Source of the DNA: Alicyclobacillus herbarius DSM 13609
GTDB taxonomy: Bacteria; Bacillota; Bacilli; Alicyclobacillales; Alicyclobacillaceae
Assembly (NCBI RefSeq): GCF_000430585.1
Contig: NZ_AUMH01000004.1
Location: 113,781 to 177,780 of the forward strand
DNA length: 64,000 nucleotides
Direction: 5' to 3'
Part shown: positions 51,202 to 59,419 of the stretch, piece by piece
Position numbering within the stretch: position 1 is the first letter of the stretch
Layout of the letters: each line of letters starts with the position of its first letter
Program-made: the position numbers and the translations under genes
The notes under the pieces: model-generated
Database searches by the model: none
Told to the model about the DNA's origin: nothing
The model's input: only the letters and a program-made list of their open reading frames with translations

Positions 51202-52620
51202 CTAGTGCACCAAGCGTGCCTCCACCTGCTCCAGCGTGAGCGCCTTGGTCTCCGGCGCCAGCACCAACTCAATCACCAATGCCGCGAAGGCCACGCCAGC
51301 GACGATGTAAAACCCGACGGCCATCCCGGCCGACTGTAAGATCACGGGCATCACGTACGATCCGACCACACCGCCGAAAAACCGCCCCAAAGTCTCCACG
51401 GTTGCGGCGCCGGTCGTCCGCAGGTGGGTTGGGTACTGTTCCGCGTAAGACATCTTCAACGCGGGGAACGCCCCGGTGCCAAACAAGGACATCACGCAGG
51501 CAAACACCACCATCCCCACCGGCGAACTGGCGAGCCCGAAGAAGAGCGATGCTATCCCGGCCACACCCATGAACAGGACGTACACCCACTTGCGCCCCAG
51601 GCGCTCCGCCAGCCACCCGTTGATCAGCTTGCCGGGGATGGCCGCGGCCGTGATAATGGCGGTAAACTCAAGCGAGTGGGCAAACGACAGTCCCTGTGAA
51701 ACAAATAAGGTGGGCATGTAGGTCATGACGATGTAGAACATAAAGAATGTCCCCACCGCCGCCGCCGCGCGTGCCACCGTGCGCCGCAGGAAGGGCGGCC
51801 GCCAGGGTGCCAGAATCCCGGCCGCATTCGACGCGGGGACCGCTTTTGCCGGCACTTCTTCGTCCTTATCCTCCGCCAACGGGACCGGACTGGGCAGCGG
51901 CCGGCCGGTAAGGCGTTGAACCCGTTCCTCAATCGACTGCATCAACGCCTCCGCTTCCGCAAGCCGACCCTTGCGCGCCAGCCAGCGCGGGGATTCCGGC
52001 AAAAAGCGGTGAATCACATACGCGTACAGAATCGGCAATGCCGATACGGCAAAAAACACACGCCATGACAGCGCTAGGTCGAAACGCGGCAAAATTACGA
52101 GGCCCAGGAGTGGCGCGATGAAATACCCGACCGATAAGCAGGCGTCCAACAGGCCGTTGAACCAGGCTCGCCGCGTGCTCGGCACAAACTCGCTGACAAT
52201 CGCGTACGGCAGTGGAAACACCGCACCCATCCCGAAGCCAGACAGAAACCGAAACAGCAGCAGCACCCCGTAGTTGGGGCTGAACGCGCAAAGCAGCGTA
52301 AACAGGCTGTACTCGATGATGCCCCAAACCAGCATCTGTTTGCGGCCGAACTTGTCCGCTAAAAAGCCAGCCGGTATCAGGCCGAGCACGATGCCAAAGG
52401 TGGACGCCGCCGTCAACACCCCGACCTGGCCCGCCGTCAAGTGCATCACTTGTTTAAGCGGATCGAGCGCAACCCCGAGAGATCCGATGCTCAGCGACTC
52501 GATGAACCACGCCAGACCGGCCAAAAGCACGACCATGCCCGTGAACCGTGTCATCGGCAGCCGCTCCATCCGTTCCGGGATGTGACCGTGTCCACGCGCA
52601 CATGAAAATTTGGAGATCAT
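51202..52620 (-). CDS. MFS transporter, metabolite:H+ symporter/sugar-porter type
   Basis: 472 residues, 12 membrane helices with a ~60-residue central loop. GFLADKFGRKQMLVWG is motif A; FRFLSGFGMGAVFPLPYAIVSEFVP and PESPRWLARKGRLAEAEAL are the sugar-porter/aromatic-acid-type signatures; GKLINGWLAERLGRKWVYV repeats motif A in the second half. Imports or exports an organic acid. ATG 52620 has AGGAGGG 9 nt upstream; the shorter MTRFTG start lacks one. First gene of the minus-strand cluster ending with comA. Confidence 0.88.
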   Translation of the reverse strand: MISKFSCARGHGHIPERMERLPMTRFTGMVVLLAGLAWFIESLSIGSLGVALDPLKQVMHLTAGQVGVLTAASTFGIVLGLIPAGFLADKFGRKQMLVWGIIEYSLFTLLCAFSPNYGVLLLFRFLSGFGMGAVFPLPYAIVSEFVPSTRRAWFNGLLDACLSVGYFIAPLLGLVILPRFDLALSWRVFFAVSALPILYAYVIHRFLPESPRWLARKGRLAEAEALMQSIEERVQRLTGRPLPSPVPLAEDKDEEVPAKAVPASNAAGILAPWRPPFLRRTVARAAAAVGTFFMFYIVMTYMPTLFVSQGLSFAHSLEFTAIITAAAIPGKLINGWLAERLGRKWVYVLFMGVAGIASLFFGLASSPVGMVVFACVMSLFGTGAFPALKMSYAEQYPTHLRTTGAATVETLGRFFGGVVGSYVMPVILQSAGMAVGFYIVAGVAFAALVIELVLAPETKALTLEQVEARLVH

Positions 52621-52946
52621 GACAAACAACCCTCCTGCTGTAGAGTCACCCCATGAATGGCCTGTCAAGCCTTTGGTTGGTTACCCCCGCTGGACGGCAT
52701 AAACAGTCCGTGTTTATGTCTCTCTTCACCTGTCTCTTCGACAATGGATAACCCCAAATCCATAGCAAAGATACTTTTATTCTACCAACCGAGATTCCGC
52801 GAGTGATGGATGCTATGTGGACATTGTGGAGAAAATGTTGAGATTTTGTGGAGGAGCCACCCGGAAAAGCGCGCATTTCGCCCGAGATGGTACTGAAGCA
52901 GGTGTTCCAGTTTCGTCCTGTGTATCAAGGGACGACAAGCACGATA
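52621..52946. other. upstream region of the MFS/acyltransferase/comA cluster
   Basis: Lies between the MFS gene and an IS200/IS605-like remnant. Contains AT-rich tracts suitable for a promoter, but no -35/-10 pair I would defend. No open frame with a ribosome site. Confidence 0.4.
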
Positions 52947-53010
52947 CTGAGGGGGAGCCTAACGGCGAGCGCCTTATATCCCGAGAGCTAAAGCTCTGGG
53001 TCTGCCGCGC
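52947..53010 (+). mobile_element. orphan IS200/IS605-type right end / omega-RNA-like remnant
   Basis: A run beginning CTGAGGGGGAGCC is followed by the mini-hairpin GGCG-AG-CGCC (52964-52973), CTTATAT, and the stem CCCGAGAGCT/AGCTCTGGG with an AA loop (52980-53000), then TCTGCCGCGC. This order matches what I know of the 3' end of tnpB elements, where the transcript forms the guide RNA scaffold. No tnpB is present upstream: only the end, or a non-autonomous copy, remains. Confidence 0.55.
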
Positions 53011-53132
53011 ATATTGATAAAAACCCTGCTCGATACGATCGACGTAACCCGTGAATCCTTTAATATCCTCACCCGTTGTCCTCTGGAAAGTGTAATGGTC
53101 TATTACCTCCTACGCGCACCCTGTACAAATCA

Positions 53133-53159
53133 GCCCGCAGCCGAGTTTCCGCTGCGGGC
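53133..53159 (-). terminator. Rho-independent terminator of the epimerase gene
   Basis: GCCCGCAGC/GCTGCGGGC, perfect 9-bp stem, 9-nt loop, followed on the minus strand by TGATTTGT; 38 nt past the stop at 53197. Confidence 0.7.
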
Positions 53160-53196
53160 CATGCAAGCACACGCCGTGAGATGCGCCACTCACAGA

Positions 53197-54048
53197 CTAT
53201 GCGTTCACGTATGTACGCCACCGGTGCACCGGCTGCCAACCGAGGAGTTGTTTGGCGCGACGGTTGTCCAACAACGTCTCATACCCATCCAGAGGCGCCC
53301 GAAAATCGGATACGTCCGGGTAGCTCACCGCCAACAGCTCGCGGCTTGGGATGTCCATGCTCGTCTCGTCCGCGGCAATGTTCAAGCGAACACAACCCAG
53401 ACCCTCCGCTTCTACCGCCAGCCTGTAGGCAGTCGCCGCGTCGCGGGTGTCAATGTAACTCCAGAGAATCCGCTCGCGCTCGCGCGGGTTCCGGATGAAT
53501 GAGGGAAAGTTGGCGTACATTTCCGGGGAAATCACATTGCCCAAACGGAAGGAGACAATCTGCATCCCGGTCCGACGGTGAAACATATCGGCCGTCTGTT
53601 CGTTGACCACCTTCGACAACCCATAGCTGTCCTGGGGCAGCTGTGGGTGGTCTTCGTCCACAGGCACGTACTGCGGGGAAAACGGGTGTAAAGCGAAGAC
53701 GAGACCATACGAAGATTCGCTGGAAGTAATGACGGCCTTCTGGATACCCAGGTAAGACGCGGCCGCCAGAACATTATAGGTAGAAAGGACATTGTTGCGA
53801 AACGTAAACTCATTCGGCCGCAGGCCCGCCGCCGGAATCGCCGCCAGGTGAACCAATGCGTCCGCCCCTTCGAGGACGTCAACCGCGTCTCCCAGCTGCG
53901 CCAGATCCGCAATAATTGTCCGACAGAGGGCCTCCTTCGGGTGCCGCGTGTCGATGTTGACCACATCATATCCGTGTTCCAGAAACTCGCGAATCACCCA
54001 CGGCCCTAACAGACCGCTGCCACCCGTGACGACGACGCGCTTTGCCAT
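53197..54048 (-). CDS. NAD-dependent epimerase/dehydratase (extended SDR)
   Basis: 283 residues. RVVVTGGSGLLGPWVIREFL (GxxGxxG), VNIDTRHP, DALVHLAAIPAAG, AVITSSESSYGLVF, DSYGLSKVVNEQTADMF (YxxxK), FRLGNVISPEMY. Likely a nucleotide-sugar epimerase or related reductase; substrate unknown. Start ATG 54048 behind GGGGAGTGG; a GTG nine bases upstream overlaps that site. Monocistronic with its own terminator. Confidence 0.88.
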   Translation of the reverse strand: MAKRVVVTGGSGLLGPWVIREFLEHGYDVVNIDTRHPKEALCRTIIADLAQLGDAVDVLEGADALVHLAAIPAAGLRPNEFTFRNNVLSTYNVLAAASYLGIQKAVITSSESSYGLVFALHPFSPQYVPVDEDHPQLPQDSYGLSKVVNEQTADMFHRRTGMQIVSFRLGNVISPEMYANFPSFIRNPRERERILWSYIDTRDAATAYRLAVEAEGLGCVRLNIAADETSMDIPSRELLAVSYPDVSDFRAPLDGYETLLDNRRAKQLLGWQPVHRWRTYVNA

Positions 54049-54215
54049 GACGACCACTCCCCAAAACCGAATTGATGACGTGTTGTGACATCAACCAATT
54101 CTAGCAAAACTCCATCCAAGTTTGCTAGTGGCAGCCCACAATTCGCAGGGCTGACGCCCGGCTGACCTAGCCACAACAGAGGCCCGACCGCCACCTCGCC
54201 GTTGCAGAAACCCCG

Positions 54216-54250
54216 TCGCCAGACCTGGCCAAGAAGGCCAAGTCTGGCGA
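54216..54250 (-). terminator. long hairpin after the G1 peptidase gene
   Basis: TCGCCAGAC/GTCTGGCGA outside and TGGCC/GGCCA inside, interrupted by a single mismatch, give a 14-bp stem with an AAGAA loop, starting 7 nt past the stop at 54258. Minus-strand tail CGGGGTTTCT is only modestly T-rich. Confidence 0.65.
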
Positions 54251-54257
54251 TATTGTC

Positions 54258-55082
54258 TTACGCTCCAGGTGGCGACGGCGACTGGCTGCCGTAGGCTATC
54301 GTGAATGCATCCCCGGTCTTTGCGGGTACCGACGGTACCGCCACAACCTCTCCCCCCTGTACCATCGCGCCCGCGTTGGCGGGCTGGAGGCGAACTGGGG
54401 AACCATTGACGCTGCAGCCGGTAAAGGTCACCGACCCAAAGTCAGCCAAAGTTGCCAACTGGCCGTCGACCTCTGGCGCCTCCTCAATCCATTCGGCGGA
54501 CATCAAGGGGCCGTCGTACGATAAATTGGAACGGACAAACACCCAGCCCTGGCTTTGATTCCACAGCGAGATGCGCCAGCGCCCGTCCTCCTGGCGGGTA
54601 ATGGTAGCCGTCATCTGGTCACCCGGCTGCACGGGGTACGCAGCGGGCGGAATCACCGTCTCCGGACTGGGGAGAATTTCCCACCAGGCGTAGTACTGAG
54701 CCTGCCCTGCGATGACGTTCTGGGCCGTGCCCACCTGAATCAACTGGGTATCGGTAAACCCGTCAATGCCAATCCAGGTGGCCGAGTACGTATCCGGTGC
54801 CCATCCGGTCTCGCATCCGAGCCACAGACACAGCCAGCGCAGCAGACGCTGCCACCATCCGCCCCCGCCGGAGCCGGGTTCCCCCGCACCCGATGCCTTC
54901 ACCTCGGGCACGCTCCAGTTGCCGACAATCGATGTAAAACTCCCGCTGTCGCCGGAAATCGCGTAGCCAGACCAATTCTGCGAGGTCCATCCGTAGTCGC
55001 TGCTGGTTGCTGCGTGCGTCACCTCGTCCAGCGGACGCCGGGCGCCTGTGCGGACATGGGTCAACGGAACACCCTGCCGCAT
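54258..55082 (-). CDS. G1-family (eqolisin) glutamic peptidase
   Basis: 274 residues. Eqolisin landmarks: SQNWSGYAIS, IVGNWSVPEV, SATWIGIDGFTDTQLIQVG with catalytic Q116, AQYYAWWEILP, and MSAEWIEEAP with catalytic E197. Fungal and Alicyclobacillus members are acid-active endopeptidases. Odd points: no signal peptide in front of the domain, and a Gly-rich then Trp-rich insert at about 66-97 containing WWQRLLRWLCLWLG between the WSVP strand and the TWIGIDG strand. GGGGGG precedes the ATG. Suggests an Alicyclobacillus-like host. Confidence 0.88.
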   Translation of the reverse strand: MRQGVPLTHVRTGARRPLDEVTHAATSSDYGWTSQNWSGYAISGDSGSFTSIVGNWSVPEVKASGAGEPGSGGGGWWQRLLRWLCLWLGCETGWAPDTYSATWIGIDGFTDTQLIQVGTAQNVIAGQAQYYAWWEILPSPETVIPPAAYPVQPGDQMTATITRQEDGRWRISLWNQSQGWVFVRSNLSYDGPLMSAEWIEEAPEVDGQLATLADFGSVTFTGCSVNGSPVRLQPANAGAMVQGGEVVAVPSVPAKTGDAFTIAYGSQSPSPPGA

Positions 55083-55344
55083 AACCTTGTCCCCCCTTTC
55101 CAGACCGACTTGTCTTCAACCTATGCGCAGGCGGCGCAAGCGCGTGGACAGGCATCTAGGGCAGGGACCTTGCGGAAGAAAAGAGGGAACGCTGTGCTAC
55201 AATACAGGTGCGGTGCTTACCGGAGAAATCGGTGTTGGAGAGATCCATGTTTTTGAGAAGAGGCACGCGTGCAACTCGTCTGCTGCCAGCAGGGGATGTC
55301 GGGGAAAGAATCACAGAAGGGCGTATAAGGAGAGGAAAGTTCGG

Positions 55345-55863
55345 ATGGGAGAACGACAAGACCGCCAGGCGCAAATTGTCCAGATTCTCCGAGACAGCCG
55401 ACGACCGGTGACCGGATCGGACCTGGCCAGCATGTTGGGCGTGACGCGCCAAGTCGTAGTGCATGAGATTGCATTGCTACGGGCGCAGGGTCAGGAAATC
55501 GTATCGACTCCGCGCGGGTACTTCCTCGAATCGCGCCTGGGGCGGCCGATGCGCCACGTCTTAGCGGTCAACCACCCGCCGGAATTGACGCGGGCTGAGC
55601 TATTCACGCTGGTCGACTATGGCATTCGGGTCGTCGACGTGCTCGTCGAACACCCCCTGTACGGGGAACTGCGCGGGTCGCTCAGGTTGTCTTCACGCCG
55701 CGATGTCGAATTGTTCCTACGCCAGGTTGAAGAGTCTGGGGCGACACTGCTGTCGAGTTTGACGGACGGTCACCACCTGCACACGGTGGAATGTGAGGAT
55801 GAAAGCCTGCTGACGGAAGCGATTGCCGAACTGCGCAGGCAAGGCATTGAGGTGCATGAATGA
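55345..55863 (+). CDS. niaR: NiaR-type niacin-responsive repressor (HTH_11 + 3H domain)
   Basis: 172 residues. HTH_11 at about 8-62 (IVQILRDSRRPVTGSDLASM, VTRQVVVHEIALLRAQG, VSTPRGYF) and the 3H domain from 68. Metal-site residues of the Thermotoga protein align to H77, E85, H144 and H146 (AVNHPPELTRAE, TDGHHLHTVEC). Represses NAD biosynthesis or niacin transport genes when nicotinic acid is bound. ATG 55345 has AAGGAGAGG upstream. No NAD gene is adjacent, so it acts in trans. Confidence 0.93.
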   Translation: MGERQDRQAQIVQILRDSRRPVTGSDLASMLGVTRQVVVHEIALLRAQGQEIVSTPRGYFLESRLGRPMRHVLAVNHPPELTRAELFTLVDYGIRVVDVLVEHPLYGELRGSLRLSSRRDVELFLRQVEESGATLLSSLTDGHHLHTVECEDESLLTEAIAELRRQGIEVHE

Positions 55864-55914
55864 GGGCGTCCGCCGCGGTTCCCGTCAGACGCCCATCGCC
55901 GACCTGGGAGGTCC

Positions 55915-56214
55915 TTAGAAGAACAGTTGCGAGCGCGCTTCCTCGGACATCCTTTCTGGAGACCAGGGTGGATCCCAAACTACATCGACCTTGACCAGTC
56001 CGACCCCAAACACCTGCGCCGCAGCCCATTCCACGGCATCCCGCAGCGTCTCGTGCGCCGGACATCCCGGCGTCGTCATGGTCATTTCGATGTGAAGCGT
56101 CCCTTCTTCCGGTTCCTCTAATTTATAGATAAGCCCCAAGTCCACAACGTTGATGCCTATCTCCGGATCATACACTTGCTTTAACTGCTCCCGCACCTCG
56201 TCCAAGTTAATCAC
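55915..56214 (-). CDS. MIP18/DUF59-family metal-sulfur assembly factor (SufT/PaaD-like)
   Basis: 99 residues. DUF59 signature: VYDPEIGINVVDLGLIYKLE, MTMTTPGCPAHETLRDAVEWA (reactive Cys in TTPGCP) and VVWDPPWSPERMSEEARSQL. Family members help load Fe-S clusters or other metal cofactors. GTG start overlapping the preceding membrane-protein gene by 8 nt, so translationally coupled. Third member of the DUF2249/multi-TM/DUF59 operon. Confidence 0.9.
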   Translation of the reverse strand: MINLDEVREQLKQVYDPEIGINVVDLGLIYKLEEPEEGTLHIEMTMTTPGCPAHETLRDAVEWAAAQVFGVGLVKVDVVWDPPWSPERMSEEARSQLFF

Positions 56215-57622
56215 GGCCAGTCAACTCCTTTACCACTTGACTCGGATGGATGACTCGCAGCATCTGGTAGACAAACACGAGCACCGCACACGCCAACAAG
56301 AGACACCCCACAACCGTAGAGGCCCCAAACGGTACGGTCAATCCGGCCGTGACCAACACGAGCCCGAGCGCAGCGCCCGCAAGCACCCAACGAGACAGGC
56401 GTAAGTTGATGAGGTCTGCGATTAACGGCGTCTTGCGGGGGACGCTGGCCGGAAGGCGTCCGCCGCTGGTCGACTTACCCGTGGCGGCCGTTGGGTCTTG
56501 GCCTGCGGCCGGCTTAGCGGCTGCCGAACCTACGGTCGGCTTTTTGCGCGCGGCGCGAGCGCTGTAACGCTCGGTCCAAATGAGAAAGGGAATGATTTTG
56601 TACGCATAGCCCATGATGGTCAACGCGATCCACCCGAGCAGGTACAGACTGGCCGCCCCTTCCCAGCCTGGGATGCCGCGGCGCCACGCCAATTGCAAAA
56701 GCAACAGGCCAATCGCCAACAAAGCCGCAAACCCAGCTGCGGTTACGCCTTGAATCGGCGACTCCAGGCGTTTACGCATGCGGTGCTTTAAGATGCCTCG
56801 CACATCCAACAGGTGGTTGACGAAAGCCGCCAGGCCAGCCACTGCGCCCAACCACAAGCACACGGTACGCCCCGACCAGATGCCCGCGCCCAACAGCCAA
56901 ATCGCCAAATGGGCCAACCCGAGCGTCCACTTCTGCCGCCACGTGGGGAACCCGTGGGCCAAGGTAAACATCGGCAGGAGCTTGAAGCTAAAGCCCATGA
57001 TGAGGAACGTGAAGAACCCGCCAACAAACAACAAGATGTGGGTCGCCAAAAGTTTCAGCCCAAACGGGGACAGCGGCGTCCACGTGTAGGCAACGATGCG
57101 CAGCCAAGCTGCTGTGACGGCGAGAATCAAGTAGGCGTGGGCGGATAACACAAACCCTTGCATGACGCCCCGCACCTTTGTGCCCGCCAAAGTCGCCAGC
57201 ATGATGCCCCCGTACACGTATAACGCTACCAGGGCGCCGGCGCCGCCCAACAGCATCCCCATCTGCGAGTGCCCCGCCATCGAGCCAATCAACACCGCGA
57301 TGCTCGCGGTGTAGAGCCAGAAGTTCGCGCGCGCCAGCCGCTCGCCACGGATGGAGATCAAAAACGCCACCGTCGACAGTTGATACACCGCCCCCATGAC
57401 AAACGCCAACAAGGAGGCCAGGGTCAGCAGGTGGGTTAACGCAGGGCCGCCGCCCGCAAACGGACCGGCCGTCGCCAGGTGCAGCGATTGGGCGGCCAGG
57501 TCAAGGGCGAATGCCAGAAACCCGCAGACGCCCAACAGCATGTAGCGGATGGGCAGCGTGAAGGGCGGGGATTGGGCCGTATTCACCCCTTGCAGAGGGG
57601 GTACCGCAGCCACGGTGGACAT
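56207..57622 (-). CDS. multi-pass membrane protein, oxidase-subunit-I-like
   Basis: 471 residues, about 12 membrane helices. His residues in helices (LTHLLTL, SAHAYLIL, LLATHILLFVGGFFTFLIMGFSFKLLPMFTLAHG, FVNHLLDV) suggest heme or quinone contact as in heme-copper-oxidase subunit-I-like or NnrS-like proteins, though a clear set of six His is not present. A cytoplasmic ~60-residue loop rich in A, K and P (RKKPTVGSAAAKPAAGQ) splits it before the last two helices. Coupled to the DUF2249 and DUF59 genes. Function unknown. Confidence 0.7.
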   Translation of the reverse strand: MSTVAAVPPLQGVNTAQSPPFTLPIRYMLLGVCGFLAFALDLAAQSLHLATAGPFAGGGPALTHLLTLASLLAFVMGAVYQLSTVAFLISIRGERLARANFWLYTASIAVLIGSMAGHSQMGMLLGGAGALVALYVYGGIMLATLAGTKVRGVMQGFVLSAHAYLILAVTAAWLRIVAYTWTPLSPFGLKLLATHILLFVGGFFTFLIMGFSFKLLPMFTLAHGFPTWRQKWTLGLAHLAIWLLGAGIWSGRTVCLWLGAVAGLAAFVNHLLDVRGILKHRMRKRLESPIQGVTAAGFAALLAIGLLLLQLAWRRGIPGWEGAASLYLLGWIALTIMGYAYKIIPFLIWTERYSARAARKKPTVGSAAAKPAAGQDPTAATGKSTSGGRLPASVPRKTPLIADLINLRLSRWVLAGAALGLVLVTAGLTVPFGASTVVGCLLLACAVLVFVYQMLRVIHPSQVVKELTGRD

Positions 57623-57625
57623 GGC

Positions 57626-58117
57626 TTACGCCTCCCCGTCGGCCGGCCGGCGAATCTGAATCCGCACCGTACCTTCCGCAAGATCCGAGTCGTCAATCGT
57701 AAAGGCAAACCCGCGATCCTCCAGTTCCGGCAACAGGAACACCGGCACCCGCTCGTTCCAGATTTCCAACCCCAGTGTCCCTTCCTGACACGCCGCCTGG
57801 TTGTCGAGAAACTCAAGCGTGCGGATCATCGGTTGCGGTGGCTCAAGGCCCCGGTTGTCGAGATGGAACCAAGGAAACTCGTCCTCCGTACGGTAGAACT
57901 GCACCACGTAGTGCTCGTGCTCCAGTTGGACCACCGCGGCCCTGTAGCCCTGTTTACCCAACACCCGAATCAGGGGATCCGGACGGAAAGTGGCGTGCAG
58001 TTCAAACACGTCCTCTGCGCCCAGCTCGGAGACCGTGCCCATAATCTTTTGAAACGGCTCCTGTTTATTGCGGAGCATCTCGCGGACATCCAGTTCGACA
58101 ATTCGTCGATTCGACAT
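57626..58117 (-). CDS. DUF2249-domain protein (two copies)
   Basis: 163 residues. First DUF2249 unit, IVELDVREMLRNKQEPFQKIM with AEDVFELHATFRPDPLIRVLGKQG, is of TusA-like fold; the second half (DNRGLEPPQPMIRTLEFLD, PVFLLPELEDRGFAFTI) repeats it imperfectly. DUF2249 proteins accompany nitrogen-oxide or cytochrome-oxidase-related genes. ATG 58117 has GGGGG 8 nt upstream. It starts the operon, 3 nt before the membrane-protein gene; a role in cofactor delivery is plausible. Confidence 0.78.
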   Translation of the reverse strand: MSNRRIVELDVREMLRNKQEPFQKIMGTVSELGAEDVFELHATFRPDPLIRVLGKQGYRAAVVQLEHEHYVVQFYRTEDEFPWFHLDNRGLEPPQPMIRTLEFLDNQAACQEGTLGLEIWNERVPVFLLPELEDRGFAFTIDDSDLAEGTVRIQIRRPADGEA

Positions 58118-58270
58118 CAATGTATCCCCCTCAGTCCCCCGGCCGGATGCCGTGGGCACCGAATACCTGGCTTCATCGTATCTCCGCTCAGAGCAAATTG
58201 CTGTGAGCCAAATCATACCGGGATGCCCACGACAGGCCGCGCATTTTCTTCGAGTCGGGACCAAAGGGGA

Positions 58271-59266
58271 TTAACGAAAGACGATGGTTTTATTCCCGTG
58301 CAGCAGGATACGGTCTTCCAGATGCCACTGCACCGCCCGCGCCAATACGGTGCGCTCGATGTGACGACCGATGCGTTTGAGGTCGTCCGCGTTCATCCGG
58401 TGATCCACCCGCTCGACGTCCTGTTCGATTATTGGACCTTCATCCAATTCTTCGGTGACGTAGTGGGCGGTGGCGCCAATCAGCTTCACGCCACGGTCAT
58501 ACGCCCGCTGATACGGGTTGCGGCCGATGAAGGCGGGCAGGAACGAGTGGTGGATGTTGATGATGCGCCCTGGCCAGGCCTGGACAAACTGGGGTGAAAG
58601 GATCTGCATGTAACGAGCCAAGACGACGACATCGGCGCCGTGCTCGCTCAGCACCTCCTGGGCCTTTGCCTCCGCCTCCGCTTTCGTCTCACGGCTGACC
58701 GGAATATGATAAAACGGGATCTCGTACTGATGGGCCACCTCGGCTGCGTCCGGGTGATTGCTGACAATGGCGCGAATATCGGCGAACAGCTCGCCCATCT
58801 GCCAGCGCCACAGCAGTTCGGTCAGACAGTGCAGCTCGCGCGAGACAAAGATTACCATGCGCTTCGGCACCGCGGCCAGCGCGACCTCCCATTGCATGTT
58901 GAATCGATTCGCCACCTCGACAAAACGCGCCTTAAGACCCGCCAACTCCTCGGCAATCCCCGGCTTGTCAAACTCCACGCGCAGGAAGAACCGGCCCGCG
59001 TCCGGGTGCGTACTGTATTGATCCGATTGGACAATGTTCGCCCCTTCAGCAAACAAAAACTGGGATACGGCAGCCACAATCCCCGGCTTGTCCGGACAGA
59101 CGATGCGCAGCCGCGCCCGCTCCGCAAGCCCCTGCTGGCCGAGCCGAACTGCACCCTTCGGCTGGGCTGCGGTCGATTCCGAAGCCGCTCCCGTCTGCCC
59201 AGCCAAGGCACCCGCAGGCGCCAAAAACGGTAGAAATGATACGGAATGATGAATACGAGACAACAT
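58271..59266 (-). CDS. purU: formyltetrahydrofolate deformylase
   Basis: 331 residues. ACT domain about 50-125 (RLRIVCPDKPGIVAAVSQFLF) and the formyltransferase-like domain: MVIFVSRELHCLTELLWRW, IRAIVSNH, RYMQILSPQFVQ, RIINIHHSFLPAFIG (N-x-H) and HYVTEELDEGPIIEQD (catalytic Asp). Releases formate from 10-formyl-THF. Oddly the N-terminus carries about 45 extra residues (Ala/Gln/Ser-rich) before the ACT domain. ATG 59266 has AAGGAG 10 nt upstream. Confidence 0.93.
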   Translation of the reverse strand: MLSRIHHSVSFLPFLAPAGALAGQTGAASESTAAQPKGAVRLGQQGLAERARLRIVCPDKPGIVAAVSQFLFAEGANIVQSDQYSTHPDAGRFFLRVEFDKPGIAEELAGLKARFVEVANRFNMQWEVALAAVPKRMVIFVSRELHCLTELLWRWQMGELFADIRAIVSNHPDAAEVAHQYEIPFYHIPVSRETKAEAEAKAQEVLSEHGADVVVLARYMQILSPQFVQAWPGRIINIHHSFLPAFIGRNPYQRAYDRGVKLIGATAHYVTEELDEGPIIEQDVERVDHRMNADDLKRIGRHIERTVLARAVQWHLEDRILLHGNKTIVFR

Positions 59267-59320
59267 CTTGAACATACTCCTTTATTTACGTGCCCAGAAA
59301 GGGGGGTAGGCACAACAACC

Positions 59321-59350
59321 TTGACTTCCTCCCCATGGCTAAAGCCGAGG
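59321..59350 (-). mobile_element. IS200/IS605-type end remnant
   Basis: On the minus strand CCTCGGCT, TT, AGCC, then ATGGGGAGGAAGTCAA: stems GGCT/AGCC and CCTC/GAGG with a 5-nt bulge, ending in GGAGGAAGTCAA. This is the pattern I know from tnpB-element 3' ends. No transposase gene lies beside it; only the end survives between purU and hpnB. Confidence 0.5.
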
Positions 59351-59419
59351 TAGCCTTGGTTTATATAATACACATCCGCAAATTCGAGAAGCAACGCACA
59401 TCCTGTACATTTCGAACGC

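Noticed and set aside
57479..58597. 372-codon plus-strand open frame
   Set aside because: It runs antisense through the DUF2249, membrane-protein and purU genes, has no family resemblance and reflects high G+C third positions of the real genes.
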